Assembly: GCA_030037185.1 (NCBI GenBank)
Contig: JASHRR010000372.1
Coordinates: 1-12,107, forward strand
DNA length: 12,107 nt
Reading direction: 5' to 3'
Origin: Xanthobacteraceae bacterium
GTDB lineage: Bacteria; Pseudomonadota; Alphaproteobacteria; Rhizobiales; Xanthobacteraceae
Below are positions 8,115-12,107 of this stretch, piece by piece. A program made the translations under genes and the position numbers. Below the pieces are notes generated by a model that did not search any database, was not told where the DNA came from, and was given only the letters and a program-made list of their open reading frames with translations. Within the stretch, counting starts at the first letter, position 1; each line of letters begins with the position of its first letter.

Positions 8115-8136
8115 TAAAATCCTCGGGCAGGAGCAT
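8095..8136 (-). CDS. Possible 13-residue leader peptide overlapping the pdhA start
   Basis: On the minus strand GGGAGGT (8144-8150) lies 7 bases before an ATG at 8136, the best Shine-Dalgarno around pdhA and better than that of pdhA itself. The frame reads MLLPEDFNGARQG and ends in TAA at 8095-8097. It is out of frame with pdhA and overlaps its first 20 bases. Ribosomes ending there could re-initiate at the pdhA ATG (8114), or translation of the small frame could compete with it. There is no amino-acid run that suggests classical attenuation. It may also be a chance ORF. Confidence 0.4.
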   Translation of the reverse strand: MLLPEDFNGARQG

Positions 8137-8196
8137 TGTTACTACCTCCCATAGCGTAAAATGCAGGCGCGCGAAAGCACCGTCCCACAACAACTT

Positions 8197-8514
8197 TCAG
8201 CGATGCTTAACCATGACGGTGAGTTCATGCGGGTCCAAATAGTTGAGAAGCTCTCTGGCGCGCTCGTCGAGCATGTCCGGATCGATGCCGTCGCTCTTAA
8301 GGAGCGCCACTCGTCGTTGCCACCACTCCCGCTCCGCCCTGACGCGCGAAAGTTCGCCCGCGAGGTCCGCGATCTGCTGTTCGAGCTCCTGGCGGGCAGT
8401 GATACCATTTTTTCCCGTGTAGGCGTTGACGTCGAAATAGCCTATGAACAGCACCGCCACGGCGTAAAGGCCGAGCGCGGTCAAAAATGCACGAATCCGT
8501 GGACGAATAACCAT
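8197..8514 (-). CDS. ftsB: Septum formation initiator FtsB/DivIC family protein
   Basis: This small bitopic division protein has 105 residues. Residues about 8-27 (AFLTALGLYAVAVLFIGYFD) form one membrane segment, followed by NAYTGKNG and a heptad-rich region (about 40-75, ELEQQIADLAGELSRVRAE) that should form a coiled coil in the periplasm, then DGIDPDMLDERARELLNY, which is typical of alphaproteobacterial members. In the family, FtsB joins FtsL and FtsQ to activate septal cell-wall synthesis. The position between eno and pdhA is the conserved alphaproteobacterial neighbourhood and supports the call. No strong ribosome binding site precedes the ATG at 8514. Confidence 0.88.
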   Translation of the reverse strand: MVIRPRIRAFLTALGLYAVAVLFIGYFDVNAYTGKNGITARQELEQQIADLAGELSRVRAEREWWQRRVALLKSDGIDPDMLDERARELLNYLDPHELTVMVKHR

Positions 8515-8625
8515 CGTCCATTTGTGCAGCCAATGCGGTTAATGTGCCGCTAACGCAGGGCGGCGGAAAAACTAACAGGAAAACAATATCTTGCACAAAA
8601 TCAAAAGGAACCGCTGCGCCAGCTC

Positions 8626-8653
8626 CCCGTGATCTGACGGGGGCGGTCACGGG
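8626..8653 (-). terminator. Possible terminator hairpin downstream of eno
   Basis: CCCGTGA (8626-8632) and TCACGGG (8647-8653) form a perfect 7-bp stem with a 14-base loop, 120 bases past the eno stop. On the minus strand a T-rich stretch (CCTTTTGATTTTGTG) begins only about 20 bases later, so it is not a textbook intrinsic terminator. It lies in the 258-bp eno-ftsB gap, where a promoter for ftsB-pdhABC would be expected. Confidence 0.35.
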
Positions 8654-8772
8654 CTCAATCGCGGCGATGCGCAATCTCGCCTGCGCGCGGGCGGTGCCGG
8701 CTCGTCGCCCATCGCGCTGCCCCGCCTGGAGATTGCAGGGAGCCCCCAGAGCCCGACAGTTGGCCCATGGGA

Positions 8773-10373
<1,601 letters not shown>

Positions 10374-10880
10374 TCAATGATGGTGCGCGTCCTGATGCGC
10401 GTCAGGACCGGACGCAGCGGCAGATGTCGCGCCGGCGGCCTCGACCGCGAAATCGACATCGACGTTGCCCGCCTTTTCGAACTTCAGGGTTGCCTTGAAC
10501 GGCTTGCCGCGTTGGATCGGCTGTTTGAGGTCGGTAATCATGATGTGGAATGAGCCGGGTTTGAGCTCGACTGTCTCGCCCGGCTTTATCTCCAGTCCTG
10601 AGGCCAGCGGCCGCATCTTCATGACGCCCTTGTCCATCGTCATCTCATGAACCATGAACCCGCCGGCGACCGGCGTGGCGCCGCCGACGAGCCGGTCCGG
10701 CTCGGTGCCGGTATTCTTGATCGTCATGTAGCCGACCGCGACCTTCGCGCCTTTTGGGACCGCGCGCGACCATGGGCTGCCGATCTCCAGTGCGCCCGCC
10801 TTGTAGTCAAGAGCGCCAGCGGCGCTGGACAGAGCGGACAGCGCAACAAGGCTCGCGGCGAGGATGCCGAACTTCTTCAT
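10374..10880 (-). CDS. PCu(A)C-type periplasmic copper chaperone
   Basis: This is a small cupredoxin-like protein of the PCu(A)C/DUF461 family, which carries Cu(I) in the periplasm and in studied members helps load the CuA or CuB site of cytochrome oxidase. From the ATG at 10880 it has 168 residues: a signal peptide (MKKFGILAASLVALSALSSA, cleaved near AGA-LDY), then GSPWSRAVPKGAKVAVGYMT, the metal ligands His78 and Met89 in VHEM...MKMRPL, and His112/Met114 in SFHIMI. These fit the family His/Met site. The C-terminus ends in HQDAHHH, a second possible metal-binding tail. I chose this start because GGAGGT lies 7 bases upstream; the frame stays open to 10919 without a ribosome binding site. Its upstream neighbour is a DUF2946 gene, which also points to copper. 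Confidence 0.9.
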   Translation of the reverse strand: MKKFGILAASLVALSALSSAAGALDYKAGALEIGSPWSRAVPKGAKVAVGYMTIKNTGTEPDRLVGGATPVAGGFMVHEMTMDKGVMKMRPLASGLEIKPGETVELKPGSFHIMITDLKQPIQRGKPFKATLKFEKAGNVDVDFAVEAAGATSAAASGPDAHQDAHHH

Positions 10881-10968
10881 GGTATTACCTCCGAGGTGGT
10901 TATTGTTTGCCCTGGGCATTCCTACGTGATGAAAGCGCCAGGAGCGGGTTTTGGCGGTGTGGAACCAT

Positions 10969-11011
10969 CATAGGGCGGGCAAGGAGAAGGGTACCCACCG
11001 CTCGCCCTATG
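10969..11011. repeat. Inverted repeat between the two copper-related genes
   Basis: CATAGGGCGGGC (10969-10980) pairs with GCTCGCCCTATG (11000-11011): nine outer pairs are perfect, followed by one G-T pair and two more G-C pairs. The 19-base loop contains the palindrome GGGTACCC. The string TAGGGCGGGCAAGG followed by ACCC resembles the TAGGGTGGGCAAAG...GCCCACC dispersed repeat that I remember from Bradyrhizobium intergenic DNA, so a repeat copy is one reading. A regulatory dyad upstream of the copper chaperone gene is another. Confidence 0.6.
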
Positions 11012-11043
11012 TTCGCGCAAGTTGCCGGGGACCATCTTGCAGA

Positions 11044-11074
11044 GTAACCGCCTTAAAGAGTACGGCGCGGTCAC
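11044..11074 (-). other. Second hairpin between DUF2946 and copper chaperone genes
   Basis: GTAACCGC (11044-11051) and GCGGTCAC (11067-11074) pair over 8 positions, including one G-U pair in the minus-strand RNA, with a 15-base loop. With the inverted repeat at 10969-11011 and the hairpin at 11104-11121, it makes the 248-bp gap unusually structured. Confidence 0.35.
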
Positions 11075-11103
11075 CTGCCGGCGTCTGTTCGCAAAAGTGT
11101 GAT

Positions 11104-11121
11104 GCGGCCGCTCGGGGCCGC
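11104..11121 (-). terminator. Possible terminator of the DUF2946 gene
   Basis: GCGGCC (11104-11109) and GGCCGC (11116-11121) form a perfect 6-bp stem seven bases after the DUF2946 stop codon. On the minus strand the following bases are ATCACACTTTTGCG, so the T-run is short and comes eight bases late. Weak termination with some read-through into the copper chaperone gene is possible. Confidence 0.35.
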
Positions 11122-11128
11122 CGCGGCC

Positions 11129-11509
11129 TCACGCGGGCAGAGGCGGACCGCGAGGCCGCGCGCCGGCGTTGACAGTCGCGGCGGGCAATCGCCAGACCCC
11201 AAGCGGCCACGACAACACCGCATAGGTAAGCGTGTGGCATCGCGATGCCGCCGCCGGTGCGTCAACATATGTCGCCCCGGCAAGGCAGAAAATGCAATGG
11301 TTGCCGGCAGCCGGGCTCTCCGGCGCGCCGCCTCCCCCCAAGCCGCCATCATGGCGGCATAATGCGAAGCCGGATGCGGCGTGGATCGGATCGGCGGCGG
11401 CGAGCCGGGCCCCGGCCAGAGTGAGGGCCTGCAGGACGAGCGCGAGGACGAGCACGCAAGCGGTGAGCCGCTGCCAGCAGTTCCTCGGACTCTTCACCAT
11501 CCGATCCAT
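11129..11509 (-). CDS. DUF2946/CopL-like small Cys/His protein
   Basis: From the ATG at 11509 this gives 126 residues. A basic N-terminus is followed by a hydrophobic segment (about 15-39, [20 protein letters not shown]) ending in an Ala-rich possible cleavage site, then likely metal-binding residues: Cys51-x-His53 (CRHDGG), the HCIFC motif (His71, Cys72, Cys75) with LAG after it, and Cys91-His92. The HCxxCLAG pattern is what I recognise of DUF2946, a family that includes CopL, linked to copper resistance. The C-terminal part is Pro/Arg/Ala-rich. I prefer the ATG at 11509, preceded by ACGGGG, over a TTG at 11575 that would overlap the queF leader. It lies upstream of the PCu(A)C gene on the same strand. 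Role in copper handling is inferred; no enzyme activity is expected. Confidence 0.68.
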   Translation of the reverse strand: MDRMVKSPRNCWQRLTACVLVLALVLQALTLAGARLAAADPIHAASGFALCRHDGGLGGGGAPESPAAGNHCIFCLAGATYVDAPAAASRCHTLTYAVLSWPLGVWRLPAATVNAGARPRGPPLPA

Positions 11510-11528
11510 GCGGACCCCGTTCGTCGAT

Positions 11529-11558
11529 AAAATACAGACGTGACGGCATGGCGGGCAA
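11529..11558 (-). promoter_or_regulatory. Possible promoter of the DUF2946 gene
   Basis: On the minus strand TTGCCC (11553-11558) and TATTTT (11529-11534) are 18 bases apart, and the predicted RNA start lies about 13 bases before the ATG at 11509. This agrees with the start chosen for that gene. Seen by eye only. Confidence 0.35.
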
Positions 11559-11565
11559 ACGTTAT

Positions 11566-11594
11566 TTGAGCGCAACGAGGATCAGCTATTGTAT
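11566..11594 (+). promoter_or_regulatory. Possible promoter of queF
   Basis: TTGAGC (11566-11571) and TTGTAT (11589-11594) are separated by 17 bases and lie just before the preferred queF start at 11611. The implied leader is only about 10 bases, and the -10 match is modest. It would be back to back with the leftward promoter at 11529-11558. Confidence 0.25.
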
Positions 11595-11610
11595 CGCCCG
11601 TGTTGCGCCG

Positions 11611-12093
11611 ATGCCACACAAGCCTGTCCGCCTTGAACACGCGAGCCGCAAGTCCATCCAGCTTGGCCAACCAAGCAAGATTCCGGCATCTCCACAAGGG
11701 GCCACGCTTGATCGCGTGCCGAACCCCCACCCCGACACCAATTATGTGGCGCGTTTCACCTTTCCGGAATTCACCGCCATCTGTCCGGTCACCGGGCAGC
11801 CGGATTTTGCGATCCTTGTGATCGATTACGTGCCCAATCTGTTCCTTGTCGAGTCGAAGTCATTGAAGCTTTACCTCAACAGCTTCCGCAATCACGCGGC
11901 ATTCCATGAAGACTGTACGGTCGCGATCGGCAAACGCCTGTTCGCCCATCTCAAGCCGCGCTGGCTGCGTATCGGCGGCTATTTCCATCCCCGCGGCGGC
12001 ATGCCAATCGACGTATTCTGGCAGGCCGGCCGCCTGCCGCGCGACGTGTGGGCGCCAGACCAGGGCGTGCGCGGCTATCGGGCGCGCGAGTAA
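11611..12093 (+). CDS. queF: NADPH-dependent 7-cyano-7-deazaguanine (preQ0) reductase
   Basis: QueF reduces the nitrile of preQ0 to the amine preQ1, a step in making the tRNA wobble base queuosine. From the ATG at 11611 the protein has 160 residues, the size of the short unimodular QueF type. It shows [18 protein letters not shown], then [15 protein letters not shown] with the catalytic Cys58 (which forms the thioimide) and Asp65, the QueF signature [14 protein letters not shown] (81-94), FHEDC near 98-102 and [18 protein letters not shown] near 121-138. The frame is open further left to an ATG at 11548, but those extra 21 residues are unlike the family and neither start has a strong ribosome binding site (GAGG at 11577-11580 lies 30 bases before 11611). 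It is divergent from the DUF2946 gene. No other queuosine gene is in view. Confidence 0.94.
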   Translation: MPHKPVRLEHASRKSIQLGQPSKIPASPQGATLDRVPNPHPDTNYVARFTFPEFTAICPVTGQPDFAILVIDYVPNLFLVESKSLKLYLNSFRNHAAFHEDCTVAIGKRLFAHLKPRWLRIGGYFHPRGGMPIDVFWQAGRLPRDVWAPDQGVRGYRARE

Positions 12094-12107
12094 GCATCCC
12101 GCGGCGG

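Noticed and set aside
11510..11575. TTG start at 11575 for the DUF2946 gene
   Set aside because: It would place the start across the queF leader with no ribosome binding site, whereas the ATG at 11509 has ACGGGG before it and a plausible promoter upstream.
11529..11611. preQ1 riboswitch upstream of queF
   Set aside because: The roughly 100-bp divergent gap shows no hairpin plus A-rich tail of the preQ1 type before the start codon.

Overview
The window looks like a high-GC alphaproteobacterial chromosome, most likely from the Rhizobiales (Bradyrhizobium/Rhodopseudomonas/Xanthobacteraceae side). The gene order eno - ftsB - pdhA - pdhB - pdhC - lpdA, the lipoyl domain fused to E1-beta, the orphan Bug-type receptor and several GC-rich intergenic palindromes all point there. 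The assignment rests on gene order and recognised protein families; no search was run.

Layout. Positions 1-337 are visibly AT-richer than the rest and hold no gene I recognise. On the minus strand, 338-700 is a decayed glutathione S-transferase: its C-terminal domain is readable only by changing frame near 491-500, and the N-terminal half is not recognisable. A plus-strand Bug/TctC-type periplasmic binding protein with a twin-arginine-like leader (935-1912) converges on the next block.

The core (2045-10065, all minus strand) is central carbon metabolism. In transcription order it holds enolase, the division protein FtsB, pyruvate dehydrogenase E1-alpha, E1-beta with its own lipoyl domain, E2 and E3. 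Together, enolase feeds phosphoenolpyruvate towards pyruvate and the E1/E2/E3 set converts pyruvate to acetyl-CoA. A 13-codon open frame with a near-ideal Shine-Dalgarno overlaps the pdhA start in another frame and may be a leader peptide. The gaps pdhA-pdhB (248 bp) and E2-E3 (about 450 bp) are large for an operon. The first carries a perfect 10-bp GC-rich hairpin in what looks like a degenerate intergenic repeat.

The right end holds two minus-strand genes that look copper-related: a PCu(A)C-type periplasmic copper chaperone (10374-10880) and an upstream DUF2946/CopL-like small secreted or membrane Cys/His protein (11129-11509). They are separated by inverted repeats. Divergent from these is queF (11611-12093), the preQ0 reductase of queuosine synthesis.

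Most of the window is ordinary housekeeping DNA. The points worth a second look are the pdhA leader frame, the copper pair, the intergenic palindromes, the decayed GST gene, and the absence of lipA or transporter genes where relatives might have them. I found no CRISPR array, tRNA, rRNA, insertion sequence or clearly new system.
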